Assembly (NCBI RefSeq): GCF_004341625.1
Contig: NZ_SLZG01000032.1
Span: 1-46,813, forward strand
DNA length: 46,813 bases
Direction: 5' to 3'
DNA from: Rhizobium sp. BK376
GTDB taxonomy: Bacteria > Pseudomonadota > Alphaproteobacteria > Rhizobiales > Rhizobiaceae
A program made the translations under genes and the position numbers. Positions 27,622 through 35,360 of the stretch are shown in pieces; position 1 is the first letter of the stretch; each line of letters starts with the position of its first letter. The notes under the pieces were generated by a model that saw only the letters and a list, made by a program, of their open reading frames with translations, was not told the origin of the DNA and ran no database searches.

Positions 27622-28518
27622 TCAGCCGGAAAGGATTTCGGCGAGTTCGGCACTCGTGGGGAAGGCGGATCGTGTTCCCCGACGGCTGACTGTTACGGCG
27701 GAAGCACGGGCGGCATCGCTGATCGCCCTTTCGTCCAGCCGACCCGTCCGGCGCGCGGCGGAAGCGATGGCAACAGCCATGAACGTGTCACCGGCTCCCG
27801 TCGTGTCGATGACCGAAGCGGGGGCGGAGGGAACCGTGACAGTGCCTTTGGCTTCCGCCAGCAACGCGCCTTCGCCGCCTGCGGTGAGCACAACCTGGCA
27901 GACACCCGCCGCCAACAAACGCGCCGCTGCGGCCGCGCCGGATGCTCCGGTGAGGCTCAGCGCTTCGCCCTTATTGAGGAATGCCATGTCGACAAGAGGC
28001 CAGAGTTCGGAAAAATACGGGCGCAACGGCGACGGATTGAATGCCGTGACAATCCCGCGTCGCTTGGCATCGGCAAGGAGGCCGCGTGTCACCTCTTCCG
28101 ACAGATTGCCCTGCATGACGACGATATCGCCAGCCTGTGCTGCCGAAAGGGCGTCGAGCGCTGCGGCAAGCGTCATTGCCTCGGCCGATCGGGTGGTGGT
28201 GACGATGGCGTTTTCGCCATCGGGCGTCGTGAAGATGATGGAGAAATCGCTGGAGGCGTCGGGGAACTGCAAAAGTCGGGCCTCGACCGGCTCGCTTGCC
28301 AGTTGCTCGCGAATGGTCTCGCCGCGGAAATCCTCGCCGATCGCTGTCACAAAGGATGTCGCCAGGCCGCAGCGACCGATGACGACCGCCTGGTTGGCGC
28401 CCTTGCCGCCAAGGTCGCGACTTTCCTCACGGCCAAAGATGGACGCGCCGGCTTCCGGCATCGTCGTAACTGAGATGGTTTCGTCGACGGCGACGTTGCC
28501 GATCACATACACACGCAT
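27622..28518 (-). CDS. Ribokinase-like sugar kinase (PfkB family)
   Basis: The 298-residue kinase has VYVIGNVAVDE at the N-terminus, the first PfkB signature DLGGKGANQAVVIGRCG and the second, IDTTGAGDTFMAVAIASA, which contains the catalytic Asp. It phosphorylates a sugar or nucleoside with ATP. It is encoded on the minus strand inside an otherwise plus-strand operon, ending 5 bp from the gene to its left and starting only 28 bp from the start of the gene to its right. It must be expressed from a promoter inside or overlapping the next gene. Function with the imported sugar is likely. Confidence 0.9.
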   Translation of the reverse strand: MRVYVIGNVAVDETISVTTMPEAGASIFGREESRDLGGKGANQAVVIGRCGLATSFVTAIGEDFRGETIREQLASEPVEARLLQFPDASSDFSIIFTTPDGENAIVTTTRSAEAMTLAAALDALSAAQAGDIVVMQGNLSEEVTRGLLADAKRRGIVTAFNPSPLRPYFSELWPLVDMAFLNKGEALSLTGASGAAAAARLLAAGVCQVVLTAGGEGALLAEAKGTVTVPSAPASVIDTTGAGDTFMAVAIASAARRTGRLDERAISDAARASAVTVSRRGTRSAFPTSAELAEILSG

Positions 28519-28546
28519 GATGAGCTTTCACTGAAAAGGAAAAAAG

Positions 28547-29389
28547 ATGCAGGACATATCCGACAAGGCTTCAAGCGCCATACGGGAAATATTCGGCAGA
28601 GACAAGGCATTGATCGGCATGGTCCATTGCCCGCCGTTCCCAGGCGCGCCGCGCTACAAGAGCGCCAGCATGGACACGATCTATGATGCATGCATGCGTG
28701 ATGCCGAGGCATTAATCAAGAACGGGATCCATGGCCTCATCATCGAAAATCACGGTGATATCCCGTTCTCGAAGCCCGATGATATCGGCCACGAAACCGC
28801 GGCGTTCATGTCCGTCGTCACCGATCGCATCGTCCGTGCGCTCGATGCTCCCCTGGGAATCAACGTGCTTGCCAACGCGCCCATTCCGGCTTTCGCCATC
28901 GCCATGGCGGGCGGCGCGCGCTTCATCCGCGTCAACCAATGGGCCAACGCCTATGTCGCCAACGAGGGCTTCATGGAAGGCCGTGCCGCCGAAGCCATGC
29001 GCTATCGCTCGCTGCTGCGCGCGGAACACGTCAAGGTCTTCGCCGACAGCCATGTCAAACACGGGGCCCATGCGATCACCGCCGACCGGACCATCGAGGA
29101 ATTGACCCGCGACCTCGTCTTCTTCGACGCGGATGTCGTCATCGCCACCGGCCAGCGCACCGGTAATTCCGCGACGATCGAGGAGATCGAGGAGATCGGT
29201 GCTGCGACCCATTTGCCGCTTCTCGTCGGCTCCGGCGTGACCAGCGGCAATATCGTCGAGATCCTGAAGCGGACCAACGGAGTCATCGTTGCCTCGTCGC
29301 TGAAGGAAGACGGCGTCTGGTGGAAGCCGGTCGAGGTTGCTCGTGTCACGGCCTTCCTTGAGGCCGCCAAGCCGGCACTGGAGGCCTGA
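28547..29389 (+). CDS. BtpA/SgcQ family protein
   Basis: The 280-residue TIM-barrel-type protein has LIGMVHCPPFPGAPRYKS, then GIHGLIIENHGDIPF, ADSHVKHGAHAI and LPLLVGSGVTSGNIVEILK, which mark the BtpA family. Members include the photosystem I biogenesis factor BtpA and E. coli SgcQ, the latter in a sugar locus; no reaction is firmly known to me. AAGGAAAAAAG precedes the ATG. It follows the antisense kinase and is followed 5 bp later by the TenA gene. Confidence 0.85.
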   Translation: MQDISDKASSAIREIFGRDKALIGMVHCPPFPGAPRYKSASMDTIYDACMRDAEALIKNGIHGLIIENHGDIPFSKPDDIGHETAAFMSVVTDRIVRALDAPLGINVLANAPIPAFAIAMAGGARFIRVNQWANAYVANEGFMEGRAAEAMRYRSLLRAEHVKVFADSHVKHGAHAITADRTIEELTRDLVFFDADVVIATGQRTGNSATIEEIEEIGAATHLPLLVGSGVTSGNIVEILKRTNGVIVASSLKEDGVWWKPVEVARVTAFLEAAKPALEA

Positions 29390-29394
29390 AGCGT

Positions 29395-30039
29395 ATGACG
29401 GAAAGCCTTTCGCAACAAATCCTATTCGAGAATGCCGCCGTCTTCGAAGCAATGGTCAACCACCGCTTCGTTGAGGACATTAAGGCCGATCGTCTGACGA
29501 AATCCGTCTTCGAGCGTTACCTGGTCTTCGAGGGAGCCTTCGTCGATACGGCAATCTCGATCTTTGCTTTCGCCACCGCGAAAGCGGTAGTGATCGAACA
29601 CAAGCGCTGGCTGATCGGTGTTCTTGATGCGCTTGCCAATCACCAGATCGCCTATTTCGAGAAGACGTTCGCGGTTCGGGGCATTGATCCCTCGGCCTAT
29701 GACGCCGACAGGCCGGAGGTCGCCGCCTTCCGCGATGGAATGCTAGCGATCGCGCGCGACGGTGGTTTCCTTGACACCGTCGTCGCCATGTTCGCGGCCG
29801 AGTGGATGTACTGGACCTGGTGCAAGGTAGCCAGCCTCTGCACGATTAGCGATCCGCTTTTGAAAGAATGGATTGATCTGCATGCCGCGCCCGAATTCGA
29901 AGCGCAGGCAATCTGGCTGCGCAATGTGCTCGACAAGGCGGGTGAAACCCTCGACGCTGCCGAGAGAACGCGCCTCAGCGGCATATTCGGTCGCGCGCAG
30001 CAGCTCGAGATCGATTTTCATGACGCACCATATCTCTGA
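29395..30039 (+). CDS. TenA/THI-4 family protein (thiaminase II-like)
   Basis: The 214-residue helical protein matches TenA in FERYLVFEGAFVDTAISIFA, FAAEWMYWTWCKVAS and QQLEIDFHDAPYL. Classical TenA has a nucleophilic Cys before the central YWxY helix; here that place is occupied by AAE, as in the TenA_E type that relies on Glu. TenA proteins hydrolyse thiamin or aminopyrimidine degradation products. Its location at the end of a sugar-uptake operon, not in a thiamin cluster, suggests that it acts on an amine or N-glycosidic part of the imported compound. That is inference. Confidence 0.82.
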   Translation: MTESLSQQILFENAAVFEAMVNHRFVEDIKADRLTKSVFERYLVFEGAFVDTAISIFAFATAKAVVIEHKRWLIGVLDALANHQIAYFEKTFAVRGIDPSAYDADRPEVAAFRDGMLAIARDGGFLDTVVAMFAAEWMYWTWCKVASLCTISDPLLKEWIDLHAAPEFEAQAIWLRNVLDKAGETLDAAERTRLSGIFGRAQQLEIDFHDAPYL

Positions 30040-30042
30040 GGG

Positions 30043-30463
30043 GAGCCGCGATTGCGAGGAATATGCCTCGAAGCACTACGTAGATCGATGGGGCATTCCG
30101 GTAGATGAAAGCGACCTAACTTCTCATCATTTTGTGGCCCCGGATAACCCGGCCGGTTCACGTGCTCCGGTTTACCGCTGGCTCTCGACTGCAGTGCCCT
30201 CGCGCTGCATCAGCTACCGGGCAACTGACACCCGGGCCGTGTATGACGCGGTTATTGCAGGCGCTGGACTTGGTTTTTTGCCTACTTTTGTTGGGCAGTC
30301 TCGGGGAGAGCTTGTGGAAATTCTGCCTTCGCGCGGCGATTGGATCTCCGATATTTGGCTGGTCACGCATGTCGATCTGCATCGAACGTTTAAGGTTCAG
30401 AAGTTTCTTGAGTTCATCAAGGCTGCTGCCCCTGGTGGCCCGGCATGCAGCCTCCTCCTCTGA
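30043..30463 (+). pseudogene. LysR-family regulator, C-terminal fragment
   Basis: Directly behind the TenA stop the plus strand encodes EEYASKHYVDRWGIPVDESD, then AVYDAVIAGAGLGFLPTFVG and IWLVTHVDLHRTFKVQKFLE. This is the distal part of a LysR effector domain. There is no start, HTH or first half, so the gene has lost its 5' end at about 30043. It ends at a stop at 30463. Confidence 0.8.
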
Positions 30464-30558
30464 CAGATTGAAATTTTCTTTTTGAATGATGGTTTGGACC
30501 GCTTTTCGTGGTGGCACCGAGGATGCCGGCTGGGATGATGTCGGGCGAACTGAGAAAT

Positions 30559-30760
30559 TGACCCCAATCGATCTGGGCGGTGGACAATTCATCAAAGTTG
30601 AGTTCTCGCAGGAATTGCCCACGCACAGGGTCCCTGAGACCGCCACACTGCTGGCATCGTCAGACATGCCGCTTTACTCCGCAAAGAACGATGGCCGCAA
30701 TCGAGATGAGGTATTCTCAACGTCCCTGACAGAAAAACTCGGCGAGCAAAACAGTTCTGG
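30559..30760 (+). pseudogene. GGDEF-domain fragment, degenerate paralogue of the gene at 1466
   Basis: The frame reads PIDLGGGQFIKVEFS, then ATLLASSDMPLYSAKNDGRN and RDEVFSTSLTEKLGEQ. This corresponds to PIDLGDGQPIKVEFS...AKNDGRNRDEIFSPSLAEKL of the intact protein (about 2243-2440). The two DNA stretches align nearly base for base, with scattered substitutions and a local frame change around 30610-30640. Only the GGDEF C-terminal third is present, without the GGDEF motif itself, so it is a relic. It follows the LysR fragment. Confidence 0.85.
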
Positions 30761-31001
30761 TCGACGGCACGCGAGGGCCGCCGCTAGCTTTTATCGCGTG
30801 CGGATCATTTGCTCGAAAACGTGCAAAATCAGAGCATCATAGCGATACGCTGACGTTCCATAGTAGACATCAAGCTCTCAAGTTTCACCTTGCTCCTTAT
30901 TCCTACTGCTCGCCAAACATTTCCAGGCGAGGTCGGCAGCCGTGAACTTGTCACAGTTGAAAGACGCCGCCGCCCTCCAGTCGCCTTCCACTTCGGGACG
31001 T

Positions 31002-31042
31002 TCATGATTTCTTGGCAGGTCTTCCATGCAAGAAATCATGAC
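31002..31042. repeat. 13-bp perfect inverted repeat with 15-nt spacer
   Basis: TCATGATTTCTTG at 31002-31014 and its exact reverse complement at 31030-31042 flank a 15-nt spacer. There is no U-run, so it is not a simple terminator. It lies immediately upstream of a second inverted repeat and the promoter of the amidohydrolase gene. Confidence 0.85.
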
Positions 31043-31053
31043 CTCCGGGATAT

Positions 31054-31085
31054 TTATTGACATCGCCTCGCCGGTGTCAATAAAT
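31054..31085. repeat. 10-bp perfect inverted repeat over the amidohydrolase promoter
   Basis: TTTATTGACA at 31054-31063 and TGTCAATAAA at 31076-31085 are exact reverse complements, 12 nt apart. The left arm contains the -35 TTGACA and the right arm runs into the ROK-type operator. It could be a second regulator's site. Confidence 0.85.
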
Positions 31086-31103
31086 CCATTTGTTGGATTA
31101 ATG
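31058..31103 (+). promoter_or_regulatory. Promoter with ROK-type operator, amidohydrolase gene
   Basis: -35 TTGACA (31058-31063) and -10 TAAATC (31082-31087) are 18 bp apart. The dyad AATCC-ATTTGTT-GGATT at 31084-31100 overlaps the -10. The same AATCC-N7-GGATT design and the same -10 recur at 33321-33366 and 36602-36647, next to the ROK repressor gene, so this is probably its operator. Confidence 0.7.
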
Positions 31104-31116
31104 TGGATATGGACAA

Positions 31117-32361
31117 ATGGCGAACCCAATCATTCTAAAGGGCGGTACGATCTATCGCGGTATCGGCGACGCGGTAATTCATCAGGGCTTTGTCGAAATC
31201 ATTGATGGAAAGATCGGTCGTGTCGGGGCAGTGTCTGACCTGAGTTCGGATCTTCCGGGCGAGGTGATAGACACGACCGGATGTACGGTGACGCCAGGTG
31301 TGATCGACACCCACATGCACGTCTTCCACGAACCGCAGATGTTGTGCCTTTCTGAAGGAGCCGCTGCCCTCTGGGGCGCCAACTATGCACAATCCGCGTT
31401 GCGCGCGGGCGTTACGACGATGCGCGATCTCGGTGCACAGACCAATGCTGTCTTCGGCTTGAAAAAAGCGATCAACGAAGGATACGTGGTCGGGCCGCGG
31501 TATCTGGTCAGTGGCAAGGCCATCTGCATGACGGGTGGCCACGGCTGGGCAAATCTCAGCGCTGAAGCCGACGGCATCGATGGTGTCCGCCATCTCGCCC
31601 GCGAGCAGCTCAAGGCCGGAGCCGATGTCATCAAGGTCATGGCCACCGGCGGCGCCGGTACGCCGGGAGAACTACCAACCTCTGTCCAACTCGGCGTGGA
31701 GGAAATCCGTGCAGCGGTCGAAGAGGCGCACAAGGCTGGCAAACCGGCCGCCGCACACGCCCTGGCGACCCAGGGTATCATCAATGCCGTCGAAGCCGGC
31801 GTCGACACGATCGAACATGGCGTCTTCCTGGACGATCGTGCGATCGACCTGATGCTGAAGCGCAATGTCGCGCTGTGCCCGACGATTTCGGTTTATCCGC
31901 GGATCATTTCCCGCGGCCCTGCGGGCGGTGAAGCAGCCTTCGTTGTGGAAAAATCACGGCCATTGCTGGCCCCACATTTCGAAAGCCTGCGAAAAGCGGT
32001 GGCAGCCGGCGTGCGCATCGTCTTCGGTACCGACGCAACTACCCTCTATAACCCGGTCGGCGACTTCGCAGACGAAATGGATCTGATGGTCAAGGCCGGG
32101 ATGTCGCCCGTCGATGTCATCCGCTCGGCAACCGGAATAGCGGCCGAAATCTGCGGCGTTCAAAATATCACCGGCACTCTTGAGGAAGCGAAGGCCGCTG
32201 ACGTCCTAGTCGTCAGCGGCAATGCAACGGAAGACATTGCGGCAATGAATACGCCGAAGTTTGTCTACAAGGACGGTGTACTCGTCTATGCCCAAGGCCA
32301 CGGCTACCGCCATGCCAATCTCAGCGCTCGCCCGGTGCTGAAGCCGGATCTGGCGCTCTGA
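31117..32361 (+). CDS. Metal-dependent amidohydrolase (imidazolonepropionase/prolidase-like)
   Basis: The 414-residue protein has a complete amidohydrolase active site: HMH (His66, His68) in GVIDTHMH, Lys173 in IKVMATGG (the usual carboxylated bridge), His214 in AAAHALAT, His234 in IEHG and Asp306 in FGTDA. The subgroup includes Xaa-Pro and Xaa-Arg dipeptidases and imidazolonepropionase-like enzymes that cut amide bonds of N-acylated or cyclic amino acids. It lacks a signal peptide and acts in the cytoplasm. Its promoter carries the operator shared with the other genes of this island. A role in releasing an amino acid from an imported conjugate is an inference. Confidence 0.9.
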   Translation: MANPIILKGGTIYRGIGDAVIHQGFVEIIDGKIGRVGAVSDLSSDLPGEVIDTTGCTVTPGVIDTHMHVFHEPQMLCLSEGAAALWGANYAQSALRAGVTTMRDLGAQTNAVFGLKKAINEGYVVGPRYLVSGKAICMTGGHGWANLSAEADGIDGVRHLAREQLKAGADVIKVMATGGAGTPGELPTSVQLGVEEIRAAVEEAHKAGKPAAAHALATQGIINAVEAGVDTIEHGVFLDDRAIDLMLKRNVALCPTISVYPRIISRGPAGGEAAFVVEKSRPLLAPHFESLRKAVAAGVRIVFGTDATTLYNPVGDFADEMDLMVKAGMSPVDVIRSATGIAAEICGVQNITGTLEEAKAADVLVVSGNATEDIAAMNTPKFVYKDGVLVYAQGHGYRHANLSARPVLKPDLAL

Positions 32362-32368
32362 GGCACAA

Positions 32369-32399
32369 GCCTACGGCGCCCGCAAAGGGCGCCATAGGC
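32369..32399. terminator. Hairpin between convergent genes, possible terminator
   Basis: A 13-bp stem with one mismatch (GCCTACGGCGCCC / GGGCGCCATAGGC) closes on a GCAAA loop, between the stops of the amidohydrolase (plus) and epimerase-like (minus) genes. There is no U-tract on either side, so termination strength is uncertain. Confidence 0.6.
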
Positions 32400-32400
32400 C

Positions 32401-33276
32401 TTACCGAAGCCAGGACGACATCTTTATCGTCAACTGTTTCGATTCGTTTGGCGCAATAATCGTCACGCCAGGCTTTTGCGAGAAATCTCCGGCAAAATCA
32501 ACGGGATCGGCATAACCGAGGCAGGGCTCAATACAGAGAAAATCGCTGCCCGGCTTCATCCAGAGGATCAGTTGCGGCATATCGGGGAAATCCAGCTTTA
32601 TTCCCGCCGAACCATCCTGCGTCTGAAATCGCAGCGAACGACTGCGAGAATTCAGAAACGCCAAGCCGCCATCGGCGAAAAGCTGCTCCCGCAGCCGAAG
32701 CGCGCCCTCATCAAGCGGAAGACGGTGGCGATCGGGACCAATCTGGCGATTGACCGGTCGCGTATAGTCCAGCCATTCGTCATCGCTGAAGATCAGAACG
32801 TGTCCGTCCTTCGGTTGATCCCGGCGCAGCGGCCAGGAAAACCCCGGATGGAAGCCGAGGCTGAACGGCATGCTGGCAGCGCCGCTATTCTCGATCTCGG
32901 CCATGATAGAGAGATTGGTTTCCGACAGCATATAGTTTATCCGAAACACAAATTCATAGGGATAATGCCGCCTCGTCTCCGCATTGGAAACGAGTTCCAA
33001 TGTGCAGCTATCTTGGCTCTTCGCTATGGTTTCAAAAATGCTGGCGCGCGCAAAACCATGCATCGGCATCGGATAGGCTCGGCCATCAACCTTGATGTTA
33101 TCATCGCTGGTCCGCCCGACCACGGGAAAAAGAAAAGGCGCAGTTTCGGGCCAGACAGAGATGTCCGGTGTCCAAAGCAGATTCCAGTCATCGAGGCGAA
33201 GATCCTGCAATTCGGCGCCGCGGTCGCTGATGCGAGCCTGCATTGGCCCAGCCCTTAGCTCGTGAACTTTCACCAT
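32401..33276 (-). CDS. Aldose 1-epimerase family protein (LacX/YihR-like mutarotase)
   Basis: The 291-residue beta-sandwich protein has the features of the galactose-mutarotase superfamily: WPETAPFLFPVVGR, then YPMPMHGFARASIFE (catalytic-type His), and FSLGFHPGFSWPL with its second His. CIEPCLGYAD near the C-terminus provides the conserved Glu. Such enzymes interconvert anomers of free or phosphorylated sugars. It is transcribed away from the SIS-kinase operon. The shared intergenic region holds one ROK-type operator that could control both directions. Confidence 0.87.
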   Translation of the reverse strand: MVKVHELRAGPMQARISDRGAELQDLRLDDWNLLWTPDISVWPETAPFLFPVVGRTSDDNIKVDGRAYPMPMHGFARASIFETIAKSQDSCTLELVSNAETRRHYPYEFVFRINYMLSETNLSIMAEIENSGAASMPFSLGFHPGFSWPLRRDQPKDGHVLIFSDDEWLDYTRPVNRQIGPDRHRLPLDEGALRLREQLFADGGLAFLNSRSRSLRFQTQDGSAGIKLDFPDMPQLILWMKPGSDFLCIEPCLGYADPVDFAGDFSQKPGVTIIAPNESKQLTIKMSSWLR

Positions 33277-33320
33277 CGCATCCTCCGTCCTGTCGATTTT
33301 GCCGGGTCATGAACATTGGC

Positions 33321-33366
33321 TTGAATTACCCGACACTTTCAATTAAATCCAATAAATAGATTAAAT
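33321..33366 (+). promoter_or_regulatory. Promoter with ROK-type operator, SIS-kinase operon
   Basis: -35 TTGAAT (33321-33326), 17-bp spacer, -10 TAAATC (33344-33349). The dyad AATCC-AATAAAT-AGATT at 33346-33362 overlaps the -10. Over 25 bp (33342-33366) it matches the site at 36623-36647 in 22 positions. It lies in the divergent region between the epimerase-like gene and the SIS gene. Confidence 0.75.
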
Positions 33367-33425
33367 AGTTCATCGCGCTGCTGGTGGCATCGTCCCGGGG
33401 GCGGCCGGCGAGTCCAGGAGACGCA

Positions 33426-34448
33426 ATGTCGATCGAAGTCTACATGTCGGAACAGGGTCAGGTGATCGAAAACGCCCTGAACCATGAAAGCATTGCAGCA
33501 GCAGCCGAGAATATTCCAACCTTCGATCGCGTTATTCTCATCGGTTCCGGTTCCTCGCTGAATGCGCTGACCATCGTGCGGGCTTTCATGCAGGCATGCC
33601 TTCGCCGTGCCGTCGAGGTCATCAATCCCGCCGTCTTTCTCAAGACGATTGACGATATCTATGGGCACCCGCTTGTCGTCGTTCTTTCGCAAAGCGGCAG
33701 GAGCACGACATCCGTCGAAGCGGTCACGAAAGCGCAGGAGCGCGGGTGGCACAGCATTGTCATCACGGCTGATCCGACAAGCCCCATCGGCGGCTATGGA
33801 TCGAGCACGATCCACCTCCCGATCGGCGACGAACCGATCGGGCCGAAGACGAAAGGCTTTACCGCCAGCGTCGCGGCTTGCCTCGCGTTCGCGCTGAAAC
33901 TTGCCGACCGCGACGTCCCGTCAACCACCGCGGCCGACGTCGATGCCCTGCTGGAGATGTCAGCGTCCGCGACCTCCGAACTGCTGCAAGACCGGGACGT
34001 TCCCAATTACATCGCCATTTCCGGAACCGGTCGATTTCTGGGTGTCGCGATGGAAGCGTCGCTTAAGATCGCCGAGATCGCCGGACTTCCGACCGCCGCC
34101 TTCGAGCCCGAAGAGCTGCTGCACGGCCGATTGCACGGCGCAACGACCGAAAGCCTGGTCATTATGATCGCTGATTCCATCGAAAGCCGAGAAGAAGCGT
34201 TCAACGTTGCAAGCGTGATGGGGGATCGAAACGTTCATGTCGCCCTCCTGAATCTGACCACCACTGCCTCGCCATATGACTGGCTGCTCGCGGACCGTAT
34301 CGCGATCGCCCCCTTTGACGCGGTCGCTGCCGTCATTCCGTTCCAGCGGCTTGCGGTCGATCTGGCGCTGCGGCAGAACATGGTTCCGGACGAGATGCGC
34401 TACCCGGGACTTTCCAGGGCGCTCGCCATCAAGACCTTTGCGCGGTGA
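33426..34448 (+). CDS. Double-SIS-domain protein, sugar-amine deglycase/deaminase-like (FrlB/FraB/AgaS group)
   Basis: The 340-residue protein has two SIS domains, like the isomerase half of GlmS and like FrlB/FraB. Seen are VILIGSGSSLNALTIVRAF, LVVVLSQSGRSTTSVEAVTK, and in the second half YIAISGTGRFLGVAMEASLK followed by EPEELLHGRLHG, which holds the E..HG catalytic region. FrlB and FraB split fructoselysine- or fructoseaspartate-6-phosphate into glucose-6-phosphate and the amino acid; AgaS-type relatives deaminate amino sugars. The start at 33426 has AGGAG upstream; the frame opens earlier but without support. The ROK kinase gene overlaps its 3' end by four bases, so kinase and deglycase likely act in sequence. 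Confidence 0.85.
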   Translation: MSIEVYMSEQGQVIENALNHESIAAAAENIPTFDRVILIGSGSSLNALTIVRAFMQACLRRAVEVINPAVFLKTIDDIYGHPLVVVLSQSGRSTTSVEAVTKAQERGWHSIVITADPTSPIGGYGSSTIHLPIGDEPIGPKTKGFTASVAACLAFALKLADRDVPSTTAADVDALLEMSASATSELLQDRDVPNYIAISGTGRFLGVAMEASLKIAEIAGLPTAAFEPEELLHGRLHGATTESLVIMIADSIESREEAFNVASVMGDRNVHVALLNLTTTASPYDWLLADRIAIAPFDAVAAVIPFQRLAVDLALRQNMVPDEMRYPGLSRALAIKTFAR

Positions 34449-35356
34449 AGCCGATGATTCTGGGTATCGATATCGGTGGGACGGCGATCAAGGCTGGTGC
34501 GGTAGCTGAACATGGTCGGATTTTGGCACGACAGACCTTGCCTTTCGACAGAAGCCTTTCTTTTGAAGAGCTCATCAGCGTATTCGCTAGGATATGCGAT
34601 ACGCTTGAATCAGAAACGCGAGAGCTGGCGACGGCGATCGGCGTCTGCATGCCCGGCTTTGTCGACCGCGAGACAGGCATGCTTGCCGACGGCGGCGCCA
34701 ACGTACCGGCGCTTCGACAAGGCCCGCTCGCTCTGGCTCTTTTCGAGAAGACGGGCCGGCCCGTACATCTGGAAAATGACGGCGTTGCCGCAACCTTTGG
34801 CGAGCAGCGTTTCGGTGCGGGGCGCAATGTCGGACGGTTCGCGCTTTTAACGATCGGCACGGGCGTCGGGGGTGCCGTCTCGATCGATGGCAATGTCGTC
34901 ACCGGCTCGCGCGGCGAACCGCCGGAGATCGGCGCAACCGTCTTAGGTGAGACCCGACCGGGAATGCCGCAGACATTCGAAAAGCTGGCCTGCGCGGCCG
35001 CTTTCATCGAGCGATATAACGGTCTTTGCAAAGACAGGTCTGTTGAAAGCGTGCCGGAACTGTTTGCGCGCATCGCTGAAGACCAGCTGGCGCGCCAAAC
35101 CGTTGACGAGATCGCCCGCGTCATCGCGCAAGTGCTGTCGGCGCTGATCAATTCACTAAGCCTGGATGCGTGCGTCATCGGCGGCGGCGTGGCTGCGGCG
35201 GGTGAGGCGCTCCTTGAGCCGATCCGCTCGCATCTGACGTCTTACGTCTGGCCGCTGCTGCTGAAAAAAACCAGGGTCATCGGCGCCGAATGCGGCAATG
35301 ATGCCGGATTGGTCGGCGTCGCCTCGCTGGCCGCCGATACAGTCGCTCCAAAATAG
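34445..35356 (+). CDS. ROK-family sugar kinase
   Basis: The 303-residue protein begins with ILGIDIGGTAIKAGAV (phosphate-binding motif) and has LENDGVAATFGEQRFGAG with the catalytic Asp, then LLTIGTGVGGAVSIDGNVV. The Cys-rich zinc motif found in many ROK proteins is missing; the corresponding stretch is RGEPPEIGATVLGE. Having no HTH, it is a kinase rather than a repressor. It overlaps the SIS gene (ATGA) and ends 4 bp from the convergent ROK repressor. It probably phosphorylates the sugar part of the imported conjugate so that the SIS protein can act. Confidence 0.87.
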   Translation: MKPMILGIDIGGTAIKAGAVAEHGRILARQTLPFDRSLSFEELISVFARICDTLESETRELATAIGVCMPGFVDRETGMLADGGANVPALRQGPLALALFEKTGRPVHLENDGVAATFGEQRFGAGRNVGRFALLTIGTGVGGAVSIDGNVVTGSRGEPPEIGATVLGETRPGMPQTFEKLACAAAFIERYNGLCKDRSVESVPELFARIAEDQLARQTVDEIARVIAQVLSALINSLSLDACVIGGGVAAAGEALLEPIRSHLTSYVWPLLLKKTRVIGAECGNDAGLVGVASLAADTVAPK

Positions 35357-35360
35357 GTTC

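Noticed and set aside
30878..31129. 83-codon minus-strand frame covering the inverted repeats before the amidohydrolase
   Set aside because: It overlaps a well-supported promoter and operator and shows no family motif; a small protein is not excluded, but I cannot support it.
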